DNA of 64,000 bases from NCBI RefSeq assembly GCF_903645315.1, contig NZ_CAHJXL010000002.1, positions 873,892 to 937,891 on the forward strand, read 5' to 3'. The DNA comes from Victivallis sp. Marseille-Q1083. GTDB lineage: Bacteria; Verrucomicrobiota; Lentisphaeria; Victivallales; Victivallaceae. Numbering within the stretch: position 1 is the stretch's first letter; each line of letters opens with the position of its first letter. Below the pieces are notes generated by a model. It was not told the origin of the DNA. It worked only from the letters and a program-made list of their open reading frames with translations, and made no database searches. This document shows positions 35,156-44,937 of this stretch, in pieces. Made by a program: the position numbers and the translations under genes.

Positions 35156-36649
35156 TCAATCGACGGCCCAGTGACGCGCCCGTTCGACGGCCCGTTTCCA
35201 GTCGCGGTAGAGGCGTTCGCGCTTTTCCGGCGGCATTTGAGGAGTAAAAATCTTCGCCGTCTTGCCGATCTCGGCGGCCGGGGCAAAGCCGACCGCTTCC
35301 GCCGCCAGCAGTGCCGCTCCCAGCGCGGTGCTTTCCACGCAGACGGGCCGTTCGACCGGAATACCGAGCAGGTCGGCCTGAAATTGCAGCAGAAAATCAT
35401 CGCCGACCGCACCGCCGTCGGCACGCAATGCGGTGAGTGGATGCGGATAATCCTGGCGCATCGCTTCGGCCAGGTCCCGGCATTGGTAGGCGATGGCTTC
35501 GTCGGCGGCCCGGATGAGCTGTTCCCGCGTCGTGCCGCGCGTCAAACCGACAAGGGTGCCGCGCGCGTACATATCCCAGTACGGCGCTCCCAGCCCGGCG
35601 AAAGCCGGCACCAGATAAACGCCGCCGTTGTCCGGAACCGTCGCGGCTATTTTGCCGGAATCGGCGGCGTTTTCGAGGATGCGCAGGCCGTCCCGCAGCC
35701 ATTGAATCAACGCTCCGCCGATGAATACCGATCCTTCCAGCGCATAGGACGGCTGCCCCGGCCGGGTCTGGGCATTCAGGGTCGTCAATAAACCGTTGTT
35801 CGAACGAACCCGATGACCGCCGGTATTCATCAGCATGAAACAACCGGTGCCGTAGGTATTCTTCAAGGTTCCCGGCTGCCGGCAATTCTGCCCGAACAGC
35901 GCCGCCTGCTGATCGCCGGCCAGGCCGGCGATTGGGATTGGACAATGATTCAGCAGCGGAGTGGCGCAGCGGGCGGCGATTCCGCTGCTCGGCACCACTT
36001 CCGGCAGCATGGCGCGCGGAATGGCGAATTCCCGCAGCAGCCGCTCGTCCCATTGCAGGGTTTGAAGGTTGAACAACATCGTACGGGCGGCATTGGTGTA
36101 GTCGGTAACATGGCGCCGGCCGCCGGACAGTTGCCAGATCAGAAAACTGTCGATGGTCCCGAACCGGAGGTCGCCGCGTTCCGCCCGTTCGCGGGCGCCG
36201 GGAATTTGTTCGAGCAGCCATTGAATTTTGGTGGCGGAGAAGTAAGCGTCGACAATCAGGCCGGTCGTCGTTTGGAGGTATTCGGCCAGGCCGCGTTGCT
36301 TCAGTTGTTCGCAGTAATCGGCGGTGCGGCGGCATTGCCAGACGATGGCGTTGTGAATTGCCTCTCCGGTGGTACGGTCCCAGATTACCGTCGTTTCCCG
36401 CTGGTTGGCAATGCCGATGGCGGCAATCTGTTCCGGTTGGAGGCCGGCCGAACGGAGCGCCTGCTCCATTGACAGAAATTGCGATTCCAGCAGTTCCAGT
36501 ACGTCATGCTCCACCCAGCCGGGGTGGGGATAGTATTGCGGCAATTCCTGCTGCGCCTGACCGACGATGCGCAATTGCCGGTCGAAAATCAGTGTGCGCG
36601 AACTGGTAGTCCCCTGGTCCAAAGCCATCAGAAAGTTTTGTTTCATCAT
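35156..36649 (-). CDS. glpK: Glycerol kinase
   Basis: Cytoplasmic FGGY-family kinase forming glycerol-3-phosphate. DQGTTSSRTLIFD (11-23), GIANQRETTVIWDR, NAIVWQCRRTADYC, GLAGDQQAALFGQ, TYGTGCFMLMN and DGGAVGDDFLLQFQADLLG are all glycerol-kinase blocks. 497 residues, the normal size. GGAGAGG precedes the ATG. Neither glpF nor glpD is adjacent. Confidence 0.96.
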   Translation of the reverse strand: MMKQNFLMALDQGTTSSRTLIFDRQLRIVGQAQQELPQYYPHPGWVEHDVLELLESQFLSMEQALRSAGLQPEQIAAIGIANQRETTVIWDRTTGEAIHNAIVWQCRRTADYCEQLKQRGLAEYLQTTTGLIVDAYFSATKIQWLLEQIPGARERAERGDLRFGTIDSFLIWQLSGGRRHVTDYTNAARTMLFNLQTLQWDERLLREFAIPRAMLPEVVPSSGIAARCATPLLNHCPIPIAGLAGDQQAALFGQNCRQPGTLKNTYGTGCFMLMNTGGHRVRSNNGLLTTLNAQTRPGQPSYALEGSVFIGGALIQWLRDGLRILENAADSGKIAATVPDNGGVYLVPAFAGLGAPYWDMYARGTLVGLTRGTTREQLIRAADEAIAYQCRDLAEAMRQDYPHPLTALRADGGAVGDDFLLQFQADLLGIPVERPVCVESTALGAALLAAEAVGFAPAAEIGKTAKIFTPQMPPEKRERLYRDWKRAVERARHWAVD

Positions 36650-36686
36650 GCCAGCCTCTCCGGATTGTTTGTTGCTACCTTATCAC

Positions 36687-36704
36687 GGCAAAAGGGGTTT
36701 TGCC
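36687..36704. terminator. Short hairpin between the permease and glpK
   Basis: GGCAAAA-GGGG-TTTTGCC is a 7-bp stem; no T-run follows on the minus strand. Possible weak terminator of the permease transcript. Confidence 0.4.
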
Positions 36705-36748
36705 AGATCGGGAAAGCGTTTTTTCCGCTTGCCCGGAAGAGAGCGCGT

Positions 36749-37708
36749 TCAATTGCTGCCGCGCAGCCGCGGATCGAGCAAGTCGCGCAGTTTGTCGCCG
36801 AGGATGTGCAGAAAAAGCACCAGAAAAAACATAACGCCGGTGGCGGCGGCGACTTCCCACCAGATGCCGCGCCAGAGGCGTTCCTGGCCATCGGCGATCA
36901 TCAGTCCCCAACTGGGGACGGATTGCACCCCCAGCCCCAGGTAACTGACGATCACTTCGGTCATGATCGCCGAAGCGAACAACAGGGTGAAATAGATGAT
37001 GACCAGATGCATCAGATTGGGCAGGATATGCCGGAAGATGATGATCAGCGAATGCTGCCCGGCCACTCTGGCGGCCAGGACGTAACCCTGGTTGCGCAAT
37101 TTCAACGTTTCCGCCCGGACGACCCGGCACAATGTGACCCAGCCGGTGAGGCCGATGCCGAAATAGATGGCCAACATGCCCGGGTCAGTATTCAGCCAGG
37201 CGCCGCAGGTCCGGACGAAGCGGCCGATGCCCGGCGACAGGAATCCTTTGCTGACCAGCAACGCGAAGGCCAGAATGAACAGCAACGTCGGCATTGCCGC
37301 AAAGGTGCTGTAAAGCCAGACGGTCGCTTCGTCGAGTTTGCCGCCGTAGTAACCGGCCAACGCGCCGAGCAGTACCCCGATCAGAGATGCGATGCAGGCG
37401 GCGATGACGCCGACTTTGACGGCGGTAGCCGTGCCGGCCAGCGAACGCCAGAACACGTCGCGTCCCATGTAATCGGTGCCGAACCAATGGCGGGAGGAGG
37501 GGGGCTCGAAGCGTTCCGCCATATTTTCCCGGTTGTAAATCGGCGTAAGCCGTTGATGACGGCAATACGCCGTGTAGCTTTCGAACCCGACGGCCACCAG
37601 CAGATAACCGATCAGGCCGAGCAGACAGCACAGCGCCAGGCGATCCCGGGAAAGCCGGATCAGGAAGTCTCGGAAAAAATGAAAACGGTCAGGATTGGTG
37701 GTCTGCAT
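36749..37708 (-). CDS. Peptide-type ABC transporter permease, DppC/OppC-like (lone)
   Basis: 319 residues, about six membrane helices. The segment RHWFGTDYMGRDVFWRSLAG is typical of OppC/DppC, and VVRAETLKLRNQGYVLAARV is the EAA-loop region that contacts the ATPases. IYFTLLFASAIMTEVIVSYLGLG is also usual. It overlaps mnmG by 20 bases. No partner DppB, ATPases or binding protein lies nearby, so these must be encoded elsewhere or the gene is a leftover. Confidence 0.85.
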   Translation of the reverse strand: MQTTNPDRFHFFRDFLIRLSRDRLALCCLLGLIGYLLVAVGFESYTAYCRHQRLTPIYNRENMAERFEPPSSRHWFGTDYMGRDVFWRSLAGTATAVKVGVIAACIASLIGVLLGALAGYYGGKLDEATVWLYSTFAAMPTLLFILAFALLVSKGFLSPGIGRFVRTCGAWLNTDPGMLAIYFGIGLTGWVTLCRVVRAETLKLRNQGYVLAARVAGQHSLIIIFRHILPNLMHLVIIYFTLLFASAIMTEVIVSYLGLGVQSVPSWGLMIADGQERLWRGIWWEVAAATGVMFFLVLFLHILGDKLRDLLDPRLRGSN

Positions 37709-39569
37709 TGATTGTCGCCGGGGTTTGCTTGTAGAGACGGGAGAGGTGAATCTGCAACAGGGCGACTTCCGGCGGCGTTACGCCGTCAATCCGTTCCGCC
37801 TGCGCCAGCGTGGAGGGAACGATTTTCTTGAGTTTCAACCTTGATTCGTTGCTCAAGCCGTCGATGGCATCGTAATCGAAATCCGGCGGAATCCGCCAGC
37901 TTTCCAGTTTTTTCAGTTTATCGATCGATATGCTTTCCCGCTGCAGATAACCTTCATAATGGGCCTGGATCAGCAATTGACGGAACAAACGCCGGTCGGC
38001 GGCCGCGGCCAAATCCAATGGCAGCCGGTCGGCGGCAAAGGGCAGGGGCGTGTCGGGCCGGTAAACCCCTTCCAGCGTTTTCAGATGTTGCCACAAGGAT
38101 TTCCGATCGATTTTGGTCTGTTTCAGGAACGCCGCGACGGTGTTGAGGCGATCGCGATAACCGGCGAAGCGGCGGTAATTTTCGAGCGGCAGCAAGCCGG
38201 TTTGGAACGCGAATTCCGACAGCCGCAAATCGGCGTTGTCCTGGCGCAGATGCAGCCGGTATTCCGCCCGGCTGGTGAACAGGCGGTACGGTTCGATGAT
38301 ATCCTTGGTTACCAGGTCGTCGACCATGACGCCGATGTAACTGGTGTCGCGCGACAGCTCCAGCAAAGAACGGCCGGCCGCATAACGGGCAGCATTGGCG
38401 CCAGCCAGCAAGCCCTGTCCGGCCGCCTCCTCGTAACCGCTGGTTCCGTTGATTTGTCCGGCGGAAAAGAAATTCGGCCAACGTTTGAGCGCCAGCGTCC
38501 GGTTGAGCTGGTCCGGAAAGATAAAATCGTATTCGATCGCATAGGCGTAACGGGTAATGACGGCGTTTGCCATGCCAGGAATGGAATGGATCATCCGCTG
38601 CTGAATGGCCGGCGGCAGGCTGGTTGAGATACCGTTGATGTAATACTCCCGGGTATATTCGCCTTCCGGCTCCAGATAGAGCAGGTGGCAGGGATGATGC
38701 GGGAAGCGGACGACTTTGTCCTCAAACGAGGGACAATACCGGGTACCGATTCCTTCAATTTTGCCCTGGTACAACGGCGCCTGCATCAAATTGTCCCGGA
38801 CAATGTCGGCCGTTTCCTCCGTCGAATAGACCATATAGCAAGGCAGATCACGCTTCCGCGCTTTCGGCAGCGGCTGCGTCGTCGGCCAGAAACTGAACTC
38901 TTCTTCGAAACAATCGGCAACTTGTTGAGTCATCGCCGAAAAGTCGATCGTTTTGGCCAGAATACGGGGAGGGGTGCCGGTTTTCAATCGCCCCAGTCTG
39001 ATTTGCATCTGGTTGCGCAACGCATCCGCCAACGCATAGGAGGGCGGGTCTCCTGCCCGGCCGCCCGGGAAATGCTGCAAACCGTAATGCAGTTTGCCGG
39101 ATAAAAAAGTTCCGGTCGTCACCACCACGGCTCGACAACGAATGATTTCGCCCAGGTGAGTGACGATTCCGCGTAATTCGCCGTCCTCCAGACAAAATGC
39201 GGTAACTTCAGCCTGCAGGATATCCAGATTGGATTGCAGTTCCAAATATAATTTTGCGGCTCTCTGATAGCAGACCTTATCGCATTGCGATCTGGGCGAC
39301 CAGACCGCCGGCCCTTTGGTTTGATTAAGCAGCCGGAATTGAATTGCCGCGCAATCGGTGATGATACCCTGCATGCCGCCCAGCGCATCGATTTCCCGCA
39401 CCACCTGACCTTTGGCGATGCCGCCGACGGCCGGATTGCAGCTCATTTGGGCGATATGATCCGCATTCAACGTGATTAGCAGCGTTGCCGCTCCCAATCT
39501 GCTGGCGGCGGCGGCGGCTTCACAACCGGCATGGCCGGCGCCGATGACGATAACATCGTATTCTTTCAT
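37689..39569 (-). CDS. mnmG: tRNA uridine 5-carboxymethylaminomethyl modification enzyme MnmG
   Basis: FAD-dependent enzyme that with MnmE modifies U34 of several tRNAs. The N-terminal FAD site IGAGHAGCEAAAAASRLG, CNPAVGGIAKGQVVREID and the large MnmG domain (AGQINGTSGYEEAAGQGLLA, FTSRAEYRLHLRQDNADLRL) are diagnostic. 626 residues. ATG at 39569 is chosen because it opens the FAD motif and AAGAGATAG precedes it. The gene partner mnmE is not here. Confidence 0.96.
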   Translation of the reverse strand: MKEYDVIVIGAGHAGCEAAAAASRLGAATLLITLNADHIAQMSCNPAVGGIAKGQVVREIDALGGMQGIITDCAAIQFRLLNQTKGPAVWSPRSQCDKVCYQRAAKLYLELQSNLDILQAEVTAFCLEDGELRGIVTHLGEIIRCRAVVVTTGTFLSGKLHYGLQHFPGGRAGDPPSYALADALRNQMQIRLGRLKTGTPPRILAKTIDFSAMTQQVADCFEEEFSFWPTTQPLPKARKRDLPCYMVYSTEETADIVRDNLMQAPLYQGKIEGIGTRYCPSFEDKVVRFPHHPCHLLYLEPEGEYTREYYINGISTSLPPAIQQRMIHSIPGMANAVITRYAYAIEYDFIFPDQLNRTLALKRWPNFFSAGQINGTSGYEEAAGQGLLAGANAARYAAGRSLLELSRDTSYIGVMVDDLVTKDIIEPYRLFTSRAEYRLHLRQDNADLRLSEFAFQTGLLPLENYRRFAGYRDRLNTVAAFLKQTKIDRKSLWQHLKTLEGVYRPDTPLPFAADRLPLDLAAAADRRLFRQLLIQAHYEGYLQRESISIDKLKKLESWRIPPDFDYDAIDGLSNESRLKLKKIVPSTLAQAERIDGVTPPEVALLQIHLSRLYKQTPATINADHQS

Positions 39570-39631
39570 TCTATCTCTTATCGATTCAAAACCGGAGGAT
39601 CTGTCAATGCATAAAAAAAACAGCAAGAGAT

Positions 39632-39659
39632 AACATACGGTATTTTTGACAGATTTCAA
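39632..39659 (-). promoter_or_regulatory. Candidate promoter of mnmG
   Basis: On the minus strand TTGAAA (39659-39654), a 16-base spacer and TATGTT (39637-39632) lie about 63 bases before the start codon. Confidence 0.4.
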
Positions 39660-39817
39660 TATCGTTTCGAAGTAATCACTCCCCTGCCCGAAAGAAATCA
39701 TCTTTTGATTAACATAACATATATTATGCGACGTTATATCCGTGCCGCTCAAAAGGCCCCTTCCCATTAAGACGATCGCTTCTGGAAAGTGTTCTGGAAA
39801 AAAGAATAGTTCGGCTT

Positions 39818-39846
39818 TTGCAAAAAAGCAATTGTTCCACTATGGT
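39818..39846 (+). promoter_or_regulatory. Candidate promoter of the DUF2726 gene
   Basis: TTGCAA (39818-39823), 17-base spacer, TATGGT (39841-39846), about 31 bases before ATG 39877. Confidence 0.4.
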
Positions 39847-39876
39847 ATTCGCGGAATTTTTCAACAACAGGAGTGA

Positions 39877-40350
39877 ATGTTGACTGATTGGTGGTTGCCG
39901 GTTGCCGGTGTTGTTGTTTTTTTGTTGGTCATCGGGCTGTGGCTGGGATGCCGGCGGCCGCGAAATGTCTATGAGCGGGCATGGCTGCTCAGTGAAAATG
40001 AACTGGCATTCTATCGGGTGTTGGAGCGGGTGGTCGATCATCGTCAATACGTTATTTTCTGTAAAACCCGGCTGGAAGACATCGTCCGGGTCAAAAACGG
40101 CGTGAAGAATTATCATGCCTTGCGCAATCGCATCAAATCACGTCATATCGATTTTCTGATCTGCCGCCGGAGGGATTTGACCGTCTGGCGCGCCGTTGAA
40201 CTGGACGACCGTTCTCATGAAACGCCGAACGCGATGCGTTCGGATGCGCTGAAGGATCGGGTTTGCGCCCAGGCCGGTATTGTACTGGTCCGGGCGCAGA
40301 GCAAAACAGTGTACCGGGATGAGGATATACGAACGCTGTTGACTGGCTAG
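39877..40350 (+). CDS. DUF2726-domain membrane protein
   Basis: 157 residues. One N-terminal membrane helix (7-26) precedes the DUF2726 domain: SENELAFYRVLERVV, FCKTRLEDIVRV, RHIDFLICRRRDLTVWRAVE, LDDRSHETPNAMRSDALKD and AGIVLVRA. The Asp/Glu-x-Asp layout resembles PD-(D/E)XK nuclease-like folds, but activity is not known. GGAG lies close before ATG 39877. Confidence 0.75.
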   Translation: MLTDWWLPVAGVVVFLLVIGLWLGCRRPRNVYERAWLLSENELAFYRVLERVVDHRQYVIFCKTRLEDIVRVKNGVKNYHALRNRIKSRHIDFLICRRRDLTVWRAVELDDRSHETPNAMRSDALKDRVCAQAGIVLVRAQSKTVYRDEDIRTLLTG

Positions 40351-40366
40351 ACCAACTTTGAGCCGG

Positions 40367-42427
40367 TCAATTCCAGTACCAATACCAGAGGAGCAGCCCG
40401 ATGCCCAGTAAAATGCCGCCCCAGATCCACAACAGCTTCCAGTTGTAAGCCGGCGCGTATTGGGAACAGATGTCCCGACGGTTCAATTCGGCCCCGGGCG
40501 GATAAGGGGCCCGGTAGGTGAAGATCCGGGAAACCTGATAACTCAAGCGCATCGGCAGATTCACCGCCCAGCCGGCGGCATCCAGGAATAAGCCCAAATC
40601 GCGCTTCTGCAATTTGATCAGAGCGGAAACGACCAGCGGAACGATGATGGCCAGCAAAATGATACCGAATCCGTAAGCCAATTGAAGCCAGGTGACTTTT
40701 TCCAGTGCCTTGATCAAAAACGCGGCGCTGCTGCCGACTGCCGCCAGACTGACGCCGCCGAACATGATTAGTGCCGGACTGCTGGTGAAAATGCTTTTCA
40801 GGTTGGACGGTTTGTCGTTTTTGATCGCTTCCGCCGCCTGAGTTTCCACCGGCGAAAAATCCGTCAGCTTCTGGAACCGGCTGCCCACCAGGCCGCCGAG
40901 CCGCCGGAACGGCTGCCAGAACGATTGTCCGAATGAAATCGGGCCGTTGAGGAAATCGGTCACTCTGACATTGTAGCACCGTTTGTCCTTGTCGATGAAG
41001 ACACCCCCCTTGCCTGGATAAATCCGGCCGGTGCTGCCGCCGGTGATCACCGCCGCCAGATATTGCGGCGGCTGGCCGGGCGGCATTTGGATTTCCAGAT
41101 ACATCAGACACAGATTGGAGTTGACGACGATTTTTTTATGGGCGGCGACATCCCGCAGCCGGATGATCAAATCGAAGTGCCGGCCGTCCATGATCAATGT
41201 ACCGCTTTGGATCATCGAGTCGAGCGTCGGGTCGAACAGCGCCCGGAAATTGACGAAGTTGTTGACCAGGTCGAACAAATATTGTTTATAGAGCAGTAAT
41301 TTTTCAAAATCGCGCAATAGGTTCAAACGGGCGCCCAAGGTTTTATCTTCGTCGAACCGGTCTCGCAGCGCCTGAACCGCCTGGTCGTCCAGATAGCCGG
41401 TCAATGTTTTCCGTTCCAGTTTTCCGGCGACATCGCCGCTCAATTTGGCTATATATTGCTCATAAGGCGCCAAGGCCTGTTTGATTTCCTGCCAGCGTGC
41501 CAATGTCAGTTCCGGCAATTGAAAGTTTCGGGAGAATTCCTTCAGGGTGTTCGCATAGAAAGGGTTGAGCCGGGCGGAGAAATCCAGCCGCAAATCGGCG
41601 GCCGGTTCCGCCAGCGGCGCCTCCTGCAGGGTTTCGGCCACGGCGGCCGGATCGTTCAATGCCAGTGGCGGCAACGCCTTGGGATCAAGCCGGAAACGGT
41701 CGAGATTGACCGGATTGAGCGCTACCAATTGACAATAGCGGAAAAATTCGTCCAATTTGTTGCGCAATGCTTGATAGGGGGCGAAAAATGGTGCCGGATC
41801 CTGTCCTTCATACAACGGTTTGGCCGCGTTGCTCTCCCAGTTGACGTATTCGGCGATGGCCTTGATGAACTGTTCAAGTCCATCGAGCGTGATGCCGGTG
41901 CCGCCTTCAGGGGCGGCGGTGCCGTAACCGGCCTTCAGGATATCGAGATAAAGCGTTTCTCCGGCCGAACCGGCAACCGCCTGCGCGGTCAAAATTCCGT
42001 CACCGTGCAATGCGCTGCCGTTCAGCTCTCGAATTGCCGCGGTGACTTTGGCCAGAATCAACCGGCCCTGTTCATCGGTCAAGTCCGGATTGGCTTGAAT
42101 AAATTCCACATAATGCGCCGCGGCCGGCGTATCGGCAATCGCCGACAACTCCAGAGCAGGAGCAACATCATTCAGGGCTGAAAAATCTTTCAAACGATCC
42201 GACAACCAGCGGACTGCCGCATAAAGGTCATCCACCCGGATGACCCGATTGGCGTCGCTGTCGAGGTAGTTCAGAAAATCCCGGTTGGTATTCAACGCTT
42301 CCAGCGGGGCGCTCAGTACCGCCCACAGCGCCGGATCCAAATCCGACAGCAATCGCAACTCCTCCGGTTGGGTGATGAGACATTGCAGGCTGCCGCCGAC
42401 TTTTTGAAATTTCAACTTCGTTGCCAT
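40367..42427 (-). CDS. Large hypothetical membrane protein with an EF-hand loop
   Basis: 686 residues, family not recognised. DSDANRVIRVDD (56-67) fits an EF-hand calcium loop with Asp/Asn at 1, 3 and 5, Ile at 8 and Asp at 12. A long helical, Ala/Leu-rich central part (about 100-460) follows. The C-terminal 140 residues contain three membrane helices (near 545-570, 575-595 and 662-683, the last being WGGILLGIGLLLWYWYWN-type). The body is therefore likely cytoplasmic or periplasmic with a C-terminal anchor. It is the last gene before aroC and the gap is 37 bases, so it may share the aromatic operon. Confidence 0.65.
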   Translation of the reverse strand: MATKLKFQKVGGSLQCLITQPEELRLLSDLDPALWAVLSAPLEALNTNRDFLNYLDSDANRVIRVDDLYAAVRWLSDRLKDFSALNDVAPALELSAIADTPAAAHYVEFIQANPDLTDEQGRLILAKVTAAIRELNGSALHGDGILTAQAVAGSAGETLYLDILKAGYGTAAPEGGTGITLDGLEQFIKAIAEYVNWESNAAKPLYEGQDPAPFFAPYQALRNKLDEFFRYCQLVALNPVNLDRFRLDPKALPPLALNDPAAVAETLQEAPLAEPAADLRLDFSARLNPFYANTLKEFSRNFQLPELTLARWQEIKQALAPYEQYIAKLSGDVAGKLERKTLTGYLDDQAVQALRDRFDEDKTLGARLNLLRDFEKLLLYKQYLFDLVNNFVNFRALFDPTLDSMIQSGTLIMDGRHFDLIIRLRDVAAHKKIVVNSNLCLMYLEIQMPPGQPPQYLAAVITGGSTGRIYPGKGGVFIDKDKRCYNVRVTDFLNGPISFGQSFWQPFRRLGGLVGSRFQKLTDFSPVETQAAEAIKNDKPSNLKSIFTSSPALIMFGGVSLAAVGSSAAFLIKALEKVTWLQLAYGFGIILLAIIVPLVVSALIKLQKRDLGLFLDAAGWAVNLPMRLSYQVSRIFTYRAPYPPGAELNRRDICSQYAPAYNWKLLWIWGGILLGIGLLLWYWYWN

Positions 42428-42464
42428 CGCTTTTTTCTCCTCTGTTTCCTCGTCCGGCGCAGTG

Positions 42465-43520
42465 TCAGGCCAGCAGTGCAGCCTGCCGTTTGCACATGTC
42501 GATCAATACGATAGCGCTCATCGCTTCCAGTACGACGCCCAAACGGGGACACAGACATGGATCGTGCCGGCCGCGAATTTCACAAGCAACCGGGGTTCCG
42601 TCAAGGGCGATCGTCGCCTGGCGCCGGGCGATCGAAGCGGTCGGCTTGACCGCGACGCGGAAGACGATTTCCGCTCCGGAGGAAATGCCGCCGAGAATAC
42701 CGCCGGCATGATTGCTCTGCCAGCCGTCCGGACCGAATTGATCATTGTGCTGGCTGCCGGACATGGCGGCAGCCTGGAAGCCGGCGCCGAATTCCACGCC
42801 TTTGACGCCGCCGATGGACAGCGCCCCTTTGCCCAATTCGGCATCCAGCCGGTCGAATACCGGTTCGCCCCAACCGGCCGGCACCCCCGCAATCCGGCAC
42901 TCGACGATACCGCCGACACTGTCGCGGTTGGCCTGGGCCGTTTCGATGGCCCGGATCATCTGTTCCGCGGCGGCGGCGTCACCGCAGCGCACCGGGTTAT
43001 TTTCCACCTCTTCCCGGTTGAAGGTTGTACATTTGACCGCGCCGATCTGCAGTGTATGGGAAAAGAGCGTGACGCCTTTGGCGGCCAGCAATTGCTTGGC
43101 GACCGCGCCGGCGGCGACCCGCGCCGCCGTTTCCCGGCCGGAAGAACGGCCGCCGCCGCGATAATCGCGGTTGGCATATTTTTTGAAATAAGTATAATCC
43201 GCATGGCCGGGCCGGAACAACCCGGCCAGATTGCGGTAATCGCTACTGCGGGCGTCGTGATTGCGGATCAGCATGGCCAGCGGCGTTCCGGTGGTTTTGC
43301 CTTCGAACAGGCCGGACAGAATCTCTACCAAGTCCCCTTCCCGCCGTTGGGTGGTCAGTTTGGATTGTCCCGGCTTGCGCCGGTCCAATTCGCGCTGAAT
43401 GGCCGTGACATCCAGCCGGATATCGGGGGTCACTCCGTCGATGACCACCCCGAGCGCCGGACCGTGCGACTCCCCGAAGGTACTGATCTGAAAAAAATTG
43501 CCGTAAATACTGCCGCTCAT
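42465..43520 (-). CDS. aroC: Chorismate synthase
   Basis: Last step of the shikimate pathway, EPSP to chorismate, using reduced flavin. TFGESHGPALGVVIDG, HADYTYFKKY, RDYRGGGRSSGRETAARVAAG and GGILGGISSG are family blocks. 351 residues. ATG at 43520 is set by AAGGA upstream and by the family N-terminus. It overlaps aroK by ATGA. Confidence 0.95.
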   Translation of the reverse strand: MSGSIYGNFFQISTFGESHGPALGVVIDGVTPDIRLDVTAIQRELDRRKPGQSKLTTQRREGDLVEILSGLFEGKTTGTPLAMLIRNHDARSSDYRNLAGLFRPGHADYTYFKKYANRDYRGGGRSSGRETAARVAAGAVAKQLLAAKGVTLFSHTLQIGAVKCTTFNREEVENNPVRCGDAAAAEQMIRAIETAQANRDSVGGIVECRIAGVPAGWGEPVFDRLDAELGKGALSIGGVKGVEFGAGFQAAAMSGSQHNDQFGPDGWQSNHAGGILGGISSGAEIVFRVAVKPTASIARRQATIALDGTPVACEIRGRHDPCLCPRLGVVLEAMSAIVLIDMCKRQAALLA

Positions 43521-44053
43521 AATCGATCCTTCAATAATGCCAGCAAACGCTGGGTTAACTGCTCCGGCGGAGCTTCCTGCTGAACCGGCACCCGGCAGGC
43601 GGCGACGGCCCGGTAACGTTCGGCCCGCTGCCGGTACAGTCGGGCAAAGCTTTCCCGAGGCGCCGCCGCGTCTAGGAATGGCGGCAAGCCGTTGGCGACG
43701 ATGCGCGGATAGATGACTTCCGGCGCCACTTCCAGATAAACCAGACAACCGAGTTTCGTCAACGCCGCCGCCGCGTACGGATTGCCCGGCGTGCCGCCAC
43801 CCAGTGCGATGACGGCATTGTCGGGAACATCGGCCGCCAAGCGGTCCAGCAGTTCGCCTTCCAGCCGGCGGAAGCCCTCCCGTCCGAGTTTTTGAAAAAT
43901 CTGCCGGGTCGGCAGCGATTCGTGATGCTTCTCGGCATATAGGCGTTCCAGCGCTTCGTCGCTGTCGATGAAGCGCCGCTGCAGAATGGCGGCCAGCGCC
44001 CTGCCCTGGGTGCTTTTGCCGCAATGCTTCATGCCGATCAGGACCAGGTTCAT
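43517..44053 (-). CDS. aroK: Shikimate kinase
   Basis: Phosphorylates shikimate. Walker A GMKHCGKSTQG, substrate site FIDSDEALE, REGFRRLEGELL and the Gly-rich ALGGGTPGNP are present. Gly-Gly-Gly and Arg residues are as usual. 178 residues. Start overlaps the argB stop by one base (TGATG), and end overlaps aroC. Confidence 0.88.
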   Translation of the reverse strand: MNLVLIGMKHCGKSTQGRALAAILQRRFIDSDEALERLYAEKHHESLPTRQIFQKLGREGFRRLEGELLDRLAADVPDNAVIALGGGTPGNPYAAAALTKLGCLVYLEVAPEVIYPRIVANGLPPFLDAAAPRESFARLYRQRAERYRAVAACRVPVQQEAPPEQLTQRLLALLKDRL

Positions 44054-44937
44054 CAGATGGAATCCGGTTTGACGATTTCCGTGCCGATGCCACTGTCGGT
44101 GAAAATTTCCAACAGCAGCGAATGCACCACCCGGCCGTCAATGAGGTGCACTTTATTGGTGCCGGCCTGCAGCGCCCGCAGACAGCTCTGAATCTTTGGC
44201 AGCATGCCGCCGGAGATGACCTTATCCTGAATCAGGGCATTGATTTCCGTCGTGCAGATCGTCGGGATTACCGTCGATTCGTCACCTGGGTCGCGCATGA
44301 TGCCGGGAACATCACTTAAGAAAACCAGTTTGCGGGCGTGAATGGCTTCCGCCACTTTACAGGCGGCGATATCGGCGTTGATATTGTAAATCTGGCCGTC
44401 GATGCCGGTTCCAAGCGGAGTGATGACCGGAATCTGGCCGGCGTTCAACGCTTCGAGGATGCGGGAACCGTCCACCGCAACGATATCGCCGACGAAGCCG
44501 ACATCGACCCGCTCGCCGTTTTCAGGGTTGGTGGCGAACATCTTTTCCGCCGACAGCACCGATTTGCCGGAAATGCCGATCGCCTGTCCGCCGGCATTGC
44601 GGGCCAGCTCGACCAGTTCCCGGTTGATTTGGTTGTGAAGCACGTCATCGACGACTTGAATGGTTTCCCCGCAGGTATGCCGCAAGCCGAAGATGAAATT
44701 GACCGGAATCTCCCGCTTTTTCAACGCGGCCGAGATTGCTTTGCCGCCGCCGTGGACGACGACCGGACGAATGCCGATGCACTCCAGCAGAACGATATCG
44801 CGCATCGTTTTGCGAACCAAGTCGGGATTTTCCATCGCGCTGCCGCCGAATTTGATGACCATGACGGCATTGCGGAATTTCTGTATATAAGGCAATGCTT
44901 CGAGCAGAACTTCCGCCTTATCGATCAATGTTTTCAT
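44053..44937 (-). CDS. argB: Acetylglutamate kinase
   Basis: Second step of arginine synthesis. IKFGGSAMENPDLVRK, VVVHGGGKAISAALKKR, NADIAACKVAEAIHA and SGGMLPKIQSCLRALQAG are AAK-family markers. 294 residues. First gene of a minus-strand operon with aroK and aroC, under a good promoter. Confidence 0.95.
   Translation of the reverse strand: MKTLIDKAEVLLEALPYIQKFRNAVMVIKFGGSAMENPDLVRKTMRDIVLLECIGIRPVVVHGGGKAISAALKKREIPVNFIFGLRHTCGETIQVVDDVLHNQINRELVELARNAGGQAIGISGKSVLSAEKMFATNPENGERVDVGFVGDIVAVDGSRILEALNAGQIPVITPLGTGIDGQIYNINADIAACKVAEAIHARKLVFLSDVPGIMRDPGDESTVIPTICTTEINALIQDKVISGGMLPKIQSCLRALQAGTNKVHLIDGRVVHSLLLEIFTDSGIGTEIVKPDSI

Larger units (their letters stand above)
39570..39876. other. 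Gap between mnmG and the DUF2726 gene
   Basis: 307 bases without a gene; noticeably AT-rich in the middle (near 39716-39735), holding the two candidate promoters. Confidence 0.5.
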
